A stretch of DNA of 64,000 nucleotides from Chryseobacterium edaphi (lineage in GTDB: Bacteria > Bacteroidota > Bacteroidia > Flavobacteriales > Weeksellaceae): positions 1 through 64,000 of the forward strand of contig NZ_JAOTEM010000007.1 of assembly GCF_025628985.1 (NCBI RefSeq), read 5' to 3'. Shown in pieces: positions 34,574-43,172 of this stretch; position 1 is the first letter of the stretch; every line of letters begins with the position of its first letter. The translations under genes were made by a program, and so were the position numbers. A model generated the notes under the pieces. That model made no database searches and had not been told where the DNA came from. It saw nothing but the letters and a program-made list of their open reading frames with translations.

Positions 34574-34706
34574 GAAAATTATAAATTTTAGATTATGAAT
34601 TTTAAATTAATCTAAAATTATTAAACATAAAATTATAAAATTGATAAGATTTTTAGAACAAGATTTTCATCTAAAATCTAAAATCTAAAATCTAAAATCT
34701 TTAAGT
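34574..34706 (+). repeat. Short tandem repeat tract, nuoD-nuoE spacer
   Basis: The spacer is AT-rich and ends with four exact tandem copies of CTAAAAT followed by CT at 34671-34700. Earlier bases are degenerate versions. No gene. Confidence 0.75.
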
Positions 34707-35216
34707 ATGAGCGAAACAATAGCTTTTAAACCGGAAAGTTTACAGCAGGTCCATAAAATCATGGCAAGATACCCTGAAGGAAGACAAAAATCTGCTCTTC
34801 TTCCTGTGCTTCACATTGCACAGAAAGAATTCGGAGGTTGGTTAGACGTTCCTGTGATGGATTATGTTGCTGAATTATTAAGTATTAAGCCAATTGAAGT
34901 ATACGAAGTAGCTACTTTCTATACCATGTTCAATATGAAACCAGTTGGTAAATATGTTTTGGAAGTTTGCAGAACCGGACCTTGTATGGTTTGCGGAAGC
35001 GAAAAAATATTAGACCACATCAGAACGAAACTGAACATAAAAGACGGTGAAACTACTGCCGACGGAATGTTTACCTTAAAGCCAGCTGAATGTCTTGGTG
35101 CATGTGGATACGCTCCAATGTTACAGTTAGGAAAGTTCTATCACGAAAACTTAACGATAGAAAAAGTAGACGAAATCCTTGATCTTTGCAGAGAAGGACA
35201 GGTTGACCTGGACTAA
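34707..35216 (+). CDS. nuoE: NADH dehydrogenase subunit NuoE
   Basis: The 169-residue protein is the 24-kDa subunit with a thioredoxin-like [2Fe-2S] site (N1a): Cys residues in EVCRTGPCMVCG and AECLGACGYAPM. It works with NuoF in the NADH-oxidising module. Confidence 0.95.
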   Translation: MSETIAFKPESLQQVHKIMARYPEGRQKSALLPVLHIAQKEFGGWLDVPVMDYVAELLSIKPIEVYEVATFYTMFNMKPVGKYVLEVCRTGPCMVCGSEKILDHIRTKLNIKDGETTADGMFTLKPAECLGACGYAPMLQLGKFYHENLTIEKVDEILDLCREGQVDLD

Positions 35217-35318
35217 AAAAAATTTAAACTAATTAAAAAAAGCATAAACTGTCACACTGAGCTCGTTTAAGTGTAAAGGCCAAAAGCCAGCAGCTAAATG
35301 CTAAAAGCATAATTAAAA
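35217..35318 (+). repeat. Repeat-like spacer, nuoE-nuoF
   Basis: Contains GTCACACTGAGCTCG near 35251, which ends in AAGTGT and resembles a widespread Bacteroidota hairpin element, then AGCC/AGC-type repeats up to 35312. No gene. Confidence 0.5.
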
Positions 35319-36674
35319 ATGAGTAAAAAACTTTTACTTAAAGACGCACACATAGAAGGCATCCGCTACTTTGAAACTTACCGCAAACAAGGAGGTTACA
35401 CGGCAGCAGAAAAGGCCCTGAAAATGACACCCGAAGAAATTCTTGAAGAAGTAAAAGTTTCAGGTCTTCGTGGTCGTGGTGGTGCAGGTTTCCCAACAGG
35501 AATGAAGTGGAGCTTTCTGGCAAAACCTGAAGGCGTTCCGAGACACTTGGTAGTGAATGCTGATGAATCTGAACCGGGAACTTTCAAAGACAGATATTTA
35601 ATGGAATTTCTTCCTCATCTTTTGATTGAGGGAATGTTGATTTCATCTTATACTTTAGGTTCAAATGTTTCTTATATCTACATCCGTGGTGAGTATTCAT
35701 GGATTCCGGATATTTTGGAAGAAGCGATTGAAGAAGCTAAAGCTGCAGGATTTTTAGGTAAAAACATCTTAGGAACTGGTTTCGATTGCGAAATTTATGT
35801 TCAGAGAGGTGGTGGAGCTTATATCTGCGGTGAAGAAACTGCTTTGCTTGAATCTCTTGAAGGTAAAAGAGGAAACCCAAGATTGAAACCACCTTTCCCT
35901 GCTGTAAAAGGACTTTGGGAAAGACCAACGGTTGTTAACAATGTTGAATCGATCGCAGCTATTGTTCCGATTATCGATATTACCGGTGCAGAATATGCTA
36001 AAATCGGTGTTGGAAGATCTACAGGTACAAAATTAATTTCTGCCTGCGGAAATATCAATAAACCGGGAGTTTATGAAATCGACATGACCATTACGGTTGA
36101 AGAATTTATTTACTCTGATGAATATTGTGGCGGAATTCCAAACGGTAAAAAGTTGAAAGCATGTATTCCTGGAGGAAGTTCAGTTCCGATTGTTCCGGCA
36201 AACTTATTACTGAAAACCGTAAATGGTGAACCAAGATATATGAACTATGAATCTCTTGCTGACGGTGGTTTCGCTACCGGAACAATGATGGGTTCAGGAG
36301 GTTTCATCGTTTTGGATGAAGACCAGTGTGTTGTAGAACATACCATGACTTTGGCGAGATTTTATCACCACGAAAGTTGCGGACAGTGTACTCCTTGCCG
36401 TGAAGGAACGGGATGGATGCACAAAATTTTAAAGAAGATAGAAAAAGGAGAAGGAAAAATGGAAGACATCGATTTGCTTTGGGATATCCAGAGAAAAATC
36501 GAAGGAAATACCATTTGCCCATTGGGTGATGCGGCAGCATGGCCTGTAGCAGCAGCGATCCGTCATTTCAGAGATGAATTTGAATGGCACGTGAAAAATC
36601 CTGAATTAAGTCAAACTCAAAACTACGGATTGGCCAATTATGCAGACCCTATCCCAGTTGCAGCAAGTAATTAA
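35319..36674 (+). CDS. nuoF: NADH dehydrogenase subunit NuoF
   Basis: The 451-residue protein holds the NADH site (GLRGRGGAGFPTG, residues 49-61), the FMN-binding EETALLESLEGKRG, and the [4Fe-4S] N3 ligands in ESCGQCTPCREGTGW and NTICPLGD. It takes electrons from NADH. The next gene is not nuoG but a predicted outer-membrane protein. Confidence 0.97.
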   Translation: MSKKLLLKDAHIEGIRYFETYRKQGGYTAAEKALKMTPEEILEEVKVSGLRGRGGAGFPTGMKWSFLAKPEGVPRHLVVNADESEPGTFKDRYLMEFLPHLLIEGMLISSYTLGSNVSYIYIRGEYSWIPDILEEAIEEAKAAGFLGKNILGTGFDCEIYVQRGGGAYICGEETALLESLEGKRGNPRLKPPFPAVKGLWERPTVVNNVESIAAIVPIIDITGAEYAKIGVGRSTGTKLISACGNINKPGVYEIDMTITVEEFIYSDEYCGGIPNGKKLKACIPGGSSVPIVPANLLLKTVNGEPRYMNYESLADGGFATGTMMGSGGFIVLDEDQCVVEHTMTLARFYHHESCGQCTPCREGTGWMHKILKKIEKGEGKMEDIDLLWDIQRKIEGNTICPLGDAAAWPVAAAIRHFRDEFEWHVKNPELSQTQNYGLANYADPIPVAASN

Positions 36675-36689
36675 TAGAGTCTCAAAGAA

Positions 36690-37526
36690 TTGAAAAATAT
36701 AATCGTTCTTTTATTATTAATCGGATTCAGTTCAGTTAATGTAAAAGGACAACAACAGGAGGAAAACAGCAGAGTTTTCAAAAAAGGAAGCTTCTTGGTG
36801 TTTTGGGGATGGAACAATGCAAAATATTCAAAATCAGATATTCACTTTAAGGGTGATGGTTATGATTTTCAGTTGGATAATGTAGTTGCAAATGACAGAC
36901 AGACCAAATTTGACTGGGGAACCTATTTTAATCCGGGAAGCATAACAATTCCTCAGGTTAATTACAGGATTACTTATTTTCCGAAAGATAATTTAGGAAT
37001 AACTTTAGGAATGGATCACATGAAGTATGTGATGGATCAAAACCAAACTGTAAATTTAAAAGGATATATCAATGATCCTAAATATGCAGGAATGGTGAAC
37101 AATGGGACAGTAGACCTGAACAGTGGAGAATTTTTGACATTTGAACACACAGACGGTCTTAACTATATCAACATTGGAGCACAGAAATATCATAACGTTT
37201 TAAATAAAAAACATATTGCTATTTTTGCGAGCTACGGAGGTGGATTAGGTGCTTTACTACCAAAATCTAACGTTCAGCTGATGGGAAATGAGAGAAGTGA
37301 CAGATTCCATTTAGCAGGATTTGGAGTGGATGCCAGAGCTGCGGTGAGTGTGGTAATCATTAAGCATATTGTTCTTCAGGCAGAAGGAAAGCTTGGATAC
37401 ATCAATATGCCGGATATTAAAACAACACTGAACAATAAGCCGGATAAAGCCAATCAGGATTTTGTATATGCACAGTTTAATGTAGGAATTGGATATACTT
37501 TTAATACGACAAAAAGATCAAAGTAA
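36690..37526 (+). CDS. Predicted outer-membrane protein inserted in the nuo operon
   Basis: The 278-residue protein starts at TTG (36690), 15 bases after nuoF. A signal peptide (MKNIIVLLLLIGFSSVNVKGQ) is followed by alternating strands with aromatic ends (GSFLVFWGWNNAKYS, YRITYFPKDNLGITLGMDHMKYV) and the C-terminal block AQFNVGIGYTF typical of a beta-barrel. It does not resemble any complex I subunit. It shares the operon orientation and close spacing, so it is expressed with nuo. Its function is unknown. Confidence 0.8.
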   Translation: MKNIIVLLLLIGFSSVNVKGQQQEENSRVFKKGSFLVFWGWNNAKYSKSDIHFKGDGYDFQLDNVVANDRQTKFDWGTYFNPGSITIPQVNYRITYFPKDNLGITLGMDHMKYVMDQNQTVNLKGYINDPKYAGMVNNGTVDLNSGEFLTFEHTDGLNYINIGAQKYHNVLNKKHIAIFASYGGGLGALLPKSNVQLMGNERSDRFHLAGFGVDARAAVSVVIIKHIVLQAEGKLGYINMPDIKTTLNNKPDKANQDFVYAQFNVGIGYTFNTTKRSK

Positions 37527-37582
37527 TTTGATTTTAATTAATAAATAGAACTATTGCTTAGCGCATTATAAAGCGAAAGAAT

Positions 37583-38581
37583 ATGAGCGAAGAGGTTAAG
37601 AAATTTAAAATAACGATAGACGGACAGACTGCTGAAGTTTTGCCTGGAACTTCTATTTTGGAGGCAGCAAGACAAATCGGCGGAAAATCTGTACCACCTG
37701 CAATGTGCTATTACAGTAAATTGGAAGCCAGTGGAGGAAGATGTAGAACATGTTTGGTAGAGGTTTCTAAAGGTTCGGAAGCAGATCCGAGACCGATGCC
37801 GAAATTGGTAGCAAGCTGCAGAACGAATGTGATGGACGGAATGGAAGTGAAAAACCTTTCTTCTGACAAAGCACAGGAAGGCCGTAAAGCGGTTACCGAA
37901 TTCTTATTAGTGAATCACCCGTTAGACTGCCCGGTTTGTGATCAGGCTGGAGAATGTCATCTTCAGGATCTGGGTTACGAACACGGAAATCTTGAAACCA
38001 GAACTGAATTTAAGAGAAATACCTATGATGCAGACGACTTAGGTCCACACATCAAGTTGAATATGAACCGTTGTATCTTGTGTGCAAGATGCGTTTTGGC
38101 GGCTAATCAATTGACGGGTGAGCGTGAGCACGGAATTTTGTTCAGAGGAGATCATGCTGAAATTTCTACGTATTTAAATAAAGCTTTGGATAATGATTTC
38201 ATCGGAAACGTAATCGACGTTTGTCCGGTTGGAGCATTAACTGACAGAACAGCACGTTTTGCAAGCAGAGTTTGGTTTACAAAACCAATGAATGCATCTT
38301 GTAAATGTGATAAATGTTCAGGGAAAACTACTGTATATTTGAAAGGTGATGAAGTAGTAAGAGTTACTGCTAGAAAAGACCAGTGGGGAGAAGTAGAAGA
38401 ATTTATCTGCGACACTTGCCGTTTCGAAAGAAAATCATTGTCAGACTGGAACATTGAAGGTCCTAGACATATCGACAGACATTCAGTTATTTCATTAAAC
38501 CATTACGAGAAGCCTAAAGACGAATTGAGAGTTTTAGATAATCCGATGGCTAAAGAAATCAGCGAAAAAGACGAAAAATAA
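37583..38581 (+). CDS. nuoG: NADH dehydrogenase subunit NuoG, short form
   Basis: The 332-residue protein has only the front of NuoG. It shows the [2Fe-2S] site (MCYYSKLEASGGRCRTCLVEV), the His-ligated [4Fe-4S] site (HPLDCPVCDQAGECHLQ), two 4Fe-4S sites (NRCILCARC and DVCPVGALT), and one cysteine pair near residue 240 (SCKCDKCSG) from the start of the molybdopterin-like domain. The long domain (300-500 residues in E. coli) is absent. This short form is common in Flavobacteriia. It passes electrons from NuoF toward NuoI. Confidence 0.93.
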   Translation: MSEEVKKFKITIDGQTAEVLPGTSILEAARQIGGKSVPPAMCYYSKLEASGGRCRTCLVEVSKGSEADPRPMPKLVASCRTNVMDGMEVKNLSSDKAQEGRKAVTEFLLVNHPLDCPVCDQAGECHLQDLGYEHGNLETRTEFKRNTYDADDLGPHIKLNMNRCILCARCVLAANQLTGEREHGILFRGDHAEISTYLNKALDNDFIGNVIDVCPVGALTDRTARFASRVWFTKPMNASCKCDKCSGKTTVYLKGDEVVRVTARKDQWGEVEEFICDTCRFERKSLSDWNIEGPRHIDRHSVISLNHYEKPKDELRVLDNPMAKEISEKDEK

Positions 38582-38670
38582 TTTTTAAAGACGTAAGATT
38601 TCAGATATCAGACCTCAGATTTAAAATCTGATATCTAGCATCTGGTATCTATTATCTAAATAAATAAAAA
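38582..38670 (+). repeat. Degenerate repeat spacer, nuoG-nuoH
   Basis: Built of GATATCAGA/CAGATTT/ATCTGATATCT units and GCATCTGGTATCT. An inner inverted pair (AGATATCAGA and TCTGATATCT) could form a hairpin. No gene. Confidence 0.6.
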
Positions 38671-39732
38671 ATGGATTTACTTACATTTAAATTGATACTT
38701 GTACTGGCACTTTTCCTGTTATCATTGACGATAGCGGCCTACTCTACCTGGGCAGAAAGAAAAGTGGCAGCAATCATGCAAGACAGAATTGGACCTAACA
38801 GATCTGGACCATTCGGTTTATTGCAACCTCTTGCAGATGGTGGAAAATTTTTCTTTAAGGAAGATTTTACTCCTCAAAATGCAGAAAGATTCCTTTTTGT
38901 ATTGGGACCTGCATTGGTGATGTTTATTTCACTGATTACCGGAGCGGTAATTCCTTGGGGTAAAACATTGAATATTGGTGGTGAATCATTCGATTTACAG
39001 GTTGCTAACATTGATGTAGGTGTACTGTTCATTATCGGTATGGCTTCTATCGGAGTTTACGGAATTATGATCGGAGGATGGGCTTCCAACAACAAATATT
39101 CATTATTGGGTGCCATCCGTGCTTCTTCGCAGATGATTTCTTACGAATTGGCGATGGGTCTTGCATTGCTTTCCATCATTATGATGACAGGAAGTTTAGA
39201 TTTAAAAGTAATTACAGAAACTCAGACTTCAGGGAAAATCTGGGGTCTTTTTGAGATAGACGGATTAAACTGGAATATACTTTACCAGCCTTTAGCATTT
39301 TTAATTTTCTTCGTATCGGCGTTGGCTGAAACCAACCGTCACCCTTTCGATTTACCTGAGTGTGAATCTGAATTGGTAACAGGATATTCTACAGAATATT
39401 CTTCAATGAAGTTAGGATTGTATATGTTTGGTGAATATGTGAACATGTTTATTTCAAATGCATTTATCGTAGTTCTTTTCTTCGGAGGTTACAACTATCC
39501 GGGAATTGAGTGGGTAACTCAGAACTGGGGAGAAAATGCAGCCGGAATCTTAAGCATCGTAGCATTCTTAACAAAAACGGTTGTCGGAATTTTGATCTTT
39601 ATGTGGATCAGATGGACGCTTCCAAGATTCAGATATGACCAATTGATGCACTTAGGATGGAAAACTTTAATTCCATTGGCATTGGTTAACTTAATGATTA
39701 CAGGAGCGGTTATTTTAGCTTTCGGTAATTAA
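38671..39732 (+). CDS. nuoH: NADH dehydrogenase subunit NuoH
   Basis: The 353-residue membrane protein is the ND1 subunit. The N-terminal helix has AERKVAAIMQDRIGPNRSGPFGLLQPLADG (residues 29-58), and a later block ALAETNRHPFDLPECESELVTGYSTEYSS forms the quinone channel loop. About eight membrane helices are expected. Confidence 0.97.
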   Translation: MDLLTFKLILVLALFLLSLTIAAYSTWAERKVAAIMQDRIGPNRSGPFGLLQPLADGGKFFFKEDFTPQNAERFLFVLGPALVMFISLITGAVIPWGKTLNIGGESFDLQVANIDVGVLFIIGMASIGVYGIMIGGWASNNKYSLLGAIRASSQMISYELAMGLALLSIIMMTGSLDLKVITETQTSGKIWGLFEIDGLNWNILYQPLAFLIFFVSALAETNRHPFDLPECESELVTGYSTEYSSMKLGLYMFGEYVNMFISNAFIVVLFFGGYNYPGIEWVTQNWGENAAGILSIVAFLTKTVVGILIFMWIRWTLPRFRYDQLMHLGWKTLIPLALVNLMITGAVILAFGN

Positions 39733-39867
39733 TAAAGAATTTGAAAATTTGATAATGAGATAATTTGAAGATTAACATTATCATTTTAAAATTAAATAGT
39801 AAATAATTAAGATAACAGACAAGATTAGTCTAAAATCTAACGTCTAACATCTAATATCTATAATTAA
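39733..39867 (+). repeat. Degenerate repeat spacer, nuoH-nuoI
   Basis: First half has AATTTGAAAATTTGATAAT-type units, the second half TCTAAAATCTAACGTCTAACATCTAATATCT, a tandem of variants of TCTAAnAn. No gene. Confidence 0.65.
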
Positions 39868-40425
39868 ATGAAACTTACAAACAGATCAAAAGTTGTTTCG
39901 AATAAAGAAATGACCCTTGCTGAAAAAATCTACCTTCCGGCGATTTTCAAAGGTATGGGGATTACTTTTAAGCATGCTGTGAGAACCGTTGTAAAACGAG
40001 CTCCGAATGTTTATTCTTATCCGGAAGTACAAAAACCGAGAGCAGATATCTGGAGAGGTCAGCACGTTCTGAAAAGAGATGAAGAAGGCAGAGAAAGATG
40101 TACAGCTTGTGGTTTGTGCGCGGTGGCATGTCCTGCTGAAGCGATTACAATGACCGCTTCTGAAAGAACAAGAGAAGAAAAAGATCTTTACAGAGAAGAA
40201 AAATATGCATCAGTATATGAAATCAATATGTTGAGATGTATTTTCTGCGGTATGTGTGAAGAGGCTTGTCCGAAATCTGCAATTTATCTGACAGACCGTT
40301 TGGTAGATGTAGAAACCAACAGAGGTTCTTTCATTTATGGAAAAGATAAATTAGTTGAAAAAATTAATGAAAGGATTGACATCACTGAAAGACAGTCCGA
40401 GAAACAAAAAAATGCAGTAAAATAA
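39868..40425 (+). CDS. nuoI: NADH dehydrogenase subunit NuoI
   Basis: The 185-residue protein has two 4Fe-4S ferredoxin motifs, CTACGLCAVACPAEAI and CIFCGMCEEACPKSAI, which hold N6a and N6b. It lies in the peripheral arm between NuoG and NuoB. Its stop codon overlaps the nuoJ start. Confidence 0.96.
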   Translation: MKLTNRSKVVSNKEMTLAEKIYLPAIFKGMGITFKHAVRTVVKRAPNVYSYPEVQKPRADIWRGQHVLKRDEEGRERCTACGLCAVACPAEAITMTASERTREEKDLYREEKYASVYEINMLRCIFCGMCEEACPKSAIYLTDRLVDVETNRGSFIYGKDKLVEKINERIDITERQSEKQKNAVK

Positions 40426-40922
40426 TGGATCAGTTTTTATTTTTCTTGGTGGCGTTTTTAGCAGTGTCAAGTGCGGTTTACTTCGTATTTGCGAGAAATC
40501 CTCTCTACGCTATTCTGTCATTAATTGTTACAATGTTTTCAATCGCCGGAATGTACATTCTTCTGAATGCTCAGTTCCTGGCCATCATACAGATCATCGT
40601 TTACGCAGGTGCGATCATGGTTTTATTCCTTTATATCTTAATGATGCTTAACCTTAATAAAGAAGACGAAAGTAAGAAGAACAATACTTTAAAGTTTGTC
40701 GGAGTTTTTACTGCAGGTCTTTTATTAATTGGGGTTTTAGGTGTTTTCAGAGGAGTTCAGGAACAACACGTAGTGGTAGAAAACGTAGACAAAGGCGTTG
40801 GTCTTACAAAGAATCTGGGAAGACTTTTATTCAACGAATATGTTTTGCCGTTTGAGCTTGCTTCCATCCTGATTTTAGCAGGGATTGTAGGTGCGGTATT
40901 AATCGGTAAAAAAGATTTATAA
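40425..40922 (+). CDS. nuoJ: NADH dehydrogenase subunit NuoJ
   Basis: The 165-residue membrane protein has five helices and the ND6 motif IIQIIVYAGAIMVLFLYILMMLN. It belongs to the membrane arm next to NuoK. Overlaps nuoI by one base. Confidence 0.94.
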   Translation: MDQFLFFLVAFLAVSSAVYFVFARNPLYAILSLIVTMFSIAGMYILLNAQFLAIIQIIVYAGAIMVLFLYILMMLNLNKEDESKKNNTLKFVGVFTAGLLLIGVLGVFRGVQEQHVVVENVDKGVGLTKNLGRLLFNEYVLPFELASILILAGIVGAVLIGKKDL

Positions 40923-40925
40923 ATT

Positions 40926-41255
40926 ATGGGAGAAGTAAATACTTTTATGCAAAGCGTCCCTTTGGAATATTTCATTATCCTTTCGTCAGTACTGTTCTGT
41001 CTTGGGGTTTTGGGAGTATTGCTGAGAAAAAACGCGATTGTAATTTTGGGTTGTGTGGAGCTTATGCTTAATTCTGTAAACCTTTTGCTGGCTGCATTTT
41101 CAGCGTACAACGGGAACAGTGACGGACAACTTTTAGTTTTCTTCATTATGGTGGTTGCCGCTGCAGAAGTTGCTGTAGGTTTGGCAATTATTGCGATGCT
41201 ATATAGAAATACCCGTTCTGTGGATGTAAGTATATTTAATAAATTAAGAGGATAA
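40926..41255 (+). CDS. nuoK: NADH dehydrogenase subunit NuoK
   Basis: The 109-residue protein has three helices and the ND4L pattern with Glu in GCVELMLNSVNLLLAAF, plus the VAAAEVAVGLAI block containing the second conserved Glu. It forms part of the proton path. Confidence 0.95.
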   Translation: MGEVNTFMQSVPLEYFIILSSVLFCLGVLGVLLRKNAIVILGCVELMLNSVNLLLAAFSAYNGNSDGQLLVFFIMVVAAAEVAVGLAIIAMLYRNTRSVDVSIFNKLRG

Positions 41256-41258
41256 AGA

Positions 41259-43172
41259 ATGGAGAATTTAGTCTATGCAATAATACTTTTACCACTTTTA
41301 GGTTTTCTTATTAACGGTTTATTCGGAAAAAATCTTCCAAAAATAGTTGTTGGAAGCCTGGCTACCATTGCTGTTTTCGGATCTTTCTGTATTGCGGTAA
41401 GCTTATTTCTGAATTTCGATTCTGAAAGCCAGCCCGTAATCGTAAAAGCTTTTGAATGGTTCAGAGTCAACGGAATTCAAATTAACTTCGGTTTCCAGAT
41501 CGATCAGCTGTCATTAATGATGGTGATGATCATTACAGGAATCGGATCTCTGATTCACCTCTACTCTATCGGATATATGAGTCATGATAAAGGTTTCTAT
41601 AAGTTTTTTACTTATTTAAATCTGTTTATCTTCTCTATGTTACTTTTGGTAATGGGAAGCAACTACCTAATCTTATTCATCGGATGGGAAGGTGTAGGTT
41701 TGTGTTCTTACTTATTGATTGGTTTCTGGTACACGAACGAAGAATATGGGAAAGCGGCAAGAAAAGCTTTCATCATGAACAGAATTGGTGACCTTGCTTT
41801 GTTGATCGGAATCTTCATGATTGCTTCTCAGACAAATGCAGTTGATTACTTAACAGTTGCTCAAAACGCAGGAAAATTTGAACTAGACGGAACAATTATC
41901 ATCTTTATCACGGCGAGTTTATTTATCGGTGCTACCGGAAAATCTGCTCAGGTTCCTTTATATACTTGGTTACCAGACGCAATGGCTGGTCCGACTCCGG
42001 TTTCTGCATTGATTCACGCAGCGACGATGGTAACGGCAGGTATTTATTTAGTGGTAAGATCAAACTTCCTATTTACTTTAGCTCCAACCGTACAGGACGG
42101 CATTTTATTAATCGGATTTTTAACTGCGGCTTTGGCCGGTTTTTATGCACTTCGTCAGAACGACATCAAAAAAGTATTGGCATACTCTACAGTTTCACAA
42201 TTGGGTTTCATGTTCATCGCTTTAGGTTTGGGAGCTTACACAACTGCGATGTTCCACGTAATGACACACGCTTTCTTTAAAGCTTTGTTATTCTTGGGTG
42301 CAGGTTCTGTCATTCACGCAATGAGCAACGAACAGGATATGCGCTTCATGGGAGGTTTGAAAAAATATATTCCAATCACTCACGCAACTTTCCTGATCGG
42401 AACTTTAGCAATCTCAGGATTCCCTTTATTATCAGGGATGATTTCAAAAGACGAAATTTTAGTTGCAGCTTATGCTAAAAACCCTGTTTACTGGGTGATG
42501 CTATTCATCTTGGCGGCTGTTACTGCAACCTATATGTTCAGACTGTACTACTTAACTTTCCACGGAGATTTCAGAGGTACGGATGATCAAAAACATCATT
42601 TACACGAAAGTCCATTAAACATGACTTTGCCGTTAATCGTTCTGGCTGTCTTTTCAGTGCTTGGAGGTTTCATTAACCTTCCTCACTTCATTGGTCACGG
42701 TCATTATGCTAAATTAATGGAATGGCTGAAACCTGTATTGACAGAAGAAAGCTTTAAGCAAATGGAAACTACACTTACAGGAGTGGCAGAGAGCACCGAA
42801 TTTATTCTTTTGGGAGCGACTGTTGCTATGTTCTTTGCAGTTTGGTTTATCGTGAAAAATACTTATGTAAATAAGAAGAAAAGAGCTATTGCTGAAGACG
42901 ATTATACAGGATGGGAAAAACTTTCTGCTAAAAAACTGTACGTTGACGAACTTTACAATGCATTGATTGTAAAAACCGTTGAAGGACTGGGACGTGGCGG
43001 AAAAATGTTTGACAAAGGCGTTCTGGATCGTTTTGTAGACTACATCGGAGAAGGCGCTGAAGACAGCGGAAGATCGATGAAGCGTATACAGAACGGAAAT
43101 GTAGAAAACTACATTCTGATCATGTCTTTAACTGTGGGAATTATACTGATTGTTAACTTTATATTACAATAA
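41259..43172 (+). CDS. nuoL: NADH dehydrogenase subunit NuoL
   Basis: The 637-residue antiporter-like subunit shows the ND5 blocks FIGWEGVGLCSYLLIGFWY, FIGATGKSAQVPLYTWLPDAMAGPTPVSALIHAATMVTAGIYL and a long C-terminal lateral helix. It pumps protons at the far end of the membrane arm. Confidence 0.97.
   Translation: MENLVYAIILLPLLGFLINGLFGKNLPKIVVGSLATIAVFGSFCIAVSLFLNFDSESQPVIVKAFEWFRVNGIQINFGFQIDQLSLMMVMIITGIGSLIHLYSIGYMSHDKGFYKFFTYLNLFIFSMLLLVMGSNYLILFIGWEGVGLCSYLLIGFWYTNEEYGKAARKAFIMNRIGDLALLIGIFMIASQTNAVDYLTVAQNAGKFELDGTIIIFITASLFIGATGKSAQVPLYTWLPDAMAGPTPVSALIHAATMVTAGIYLVVRSNFLFTLAPTVQDGILLIGFLTAALAGFYALRQNDIKKVLAYSTVSQLGFMFIALGLGAYTTAMFHVMTHAFFKALLFLGAGSVIHAMSNEQDMRFMGGLKKYIPITHATFLIGTLAISGFPLLSGMISKDEILVAAYAKNPVYWVMLFILAAVTATYMFRLYYLTFHGDFRGTDDQKHHLHESPLNMTLPLIVLAVFSVLGGFINLPHFIGHGHYAKLMEWLKPVLTEESFKQMETTLTGVAESTEFILLGATVAMFFAVWFIVKNTYVNKKKRAIAEDDYTGWEKLSAKKLYVDELYNALIVKTVEGLGRGGKMFDKGVLDRFVDYIGEGAEDSGRSMKRIQNGNVENYILIMSLTVGIILIVNFILQ

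Noticed and set aside
34671..34700. CTAAAAT tandem repeats as a CRISPR-like array
   Set aside because: The repeats are directly adjacent 7-base units with no spacers, so they are a simple tandem repeat.
41966..42280. Second frame within nuoL
   Set aside because: It lies entirely inside nuoL in another frame and has no coding signature of its own.
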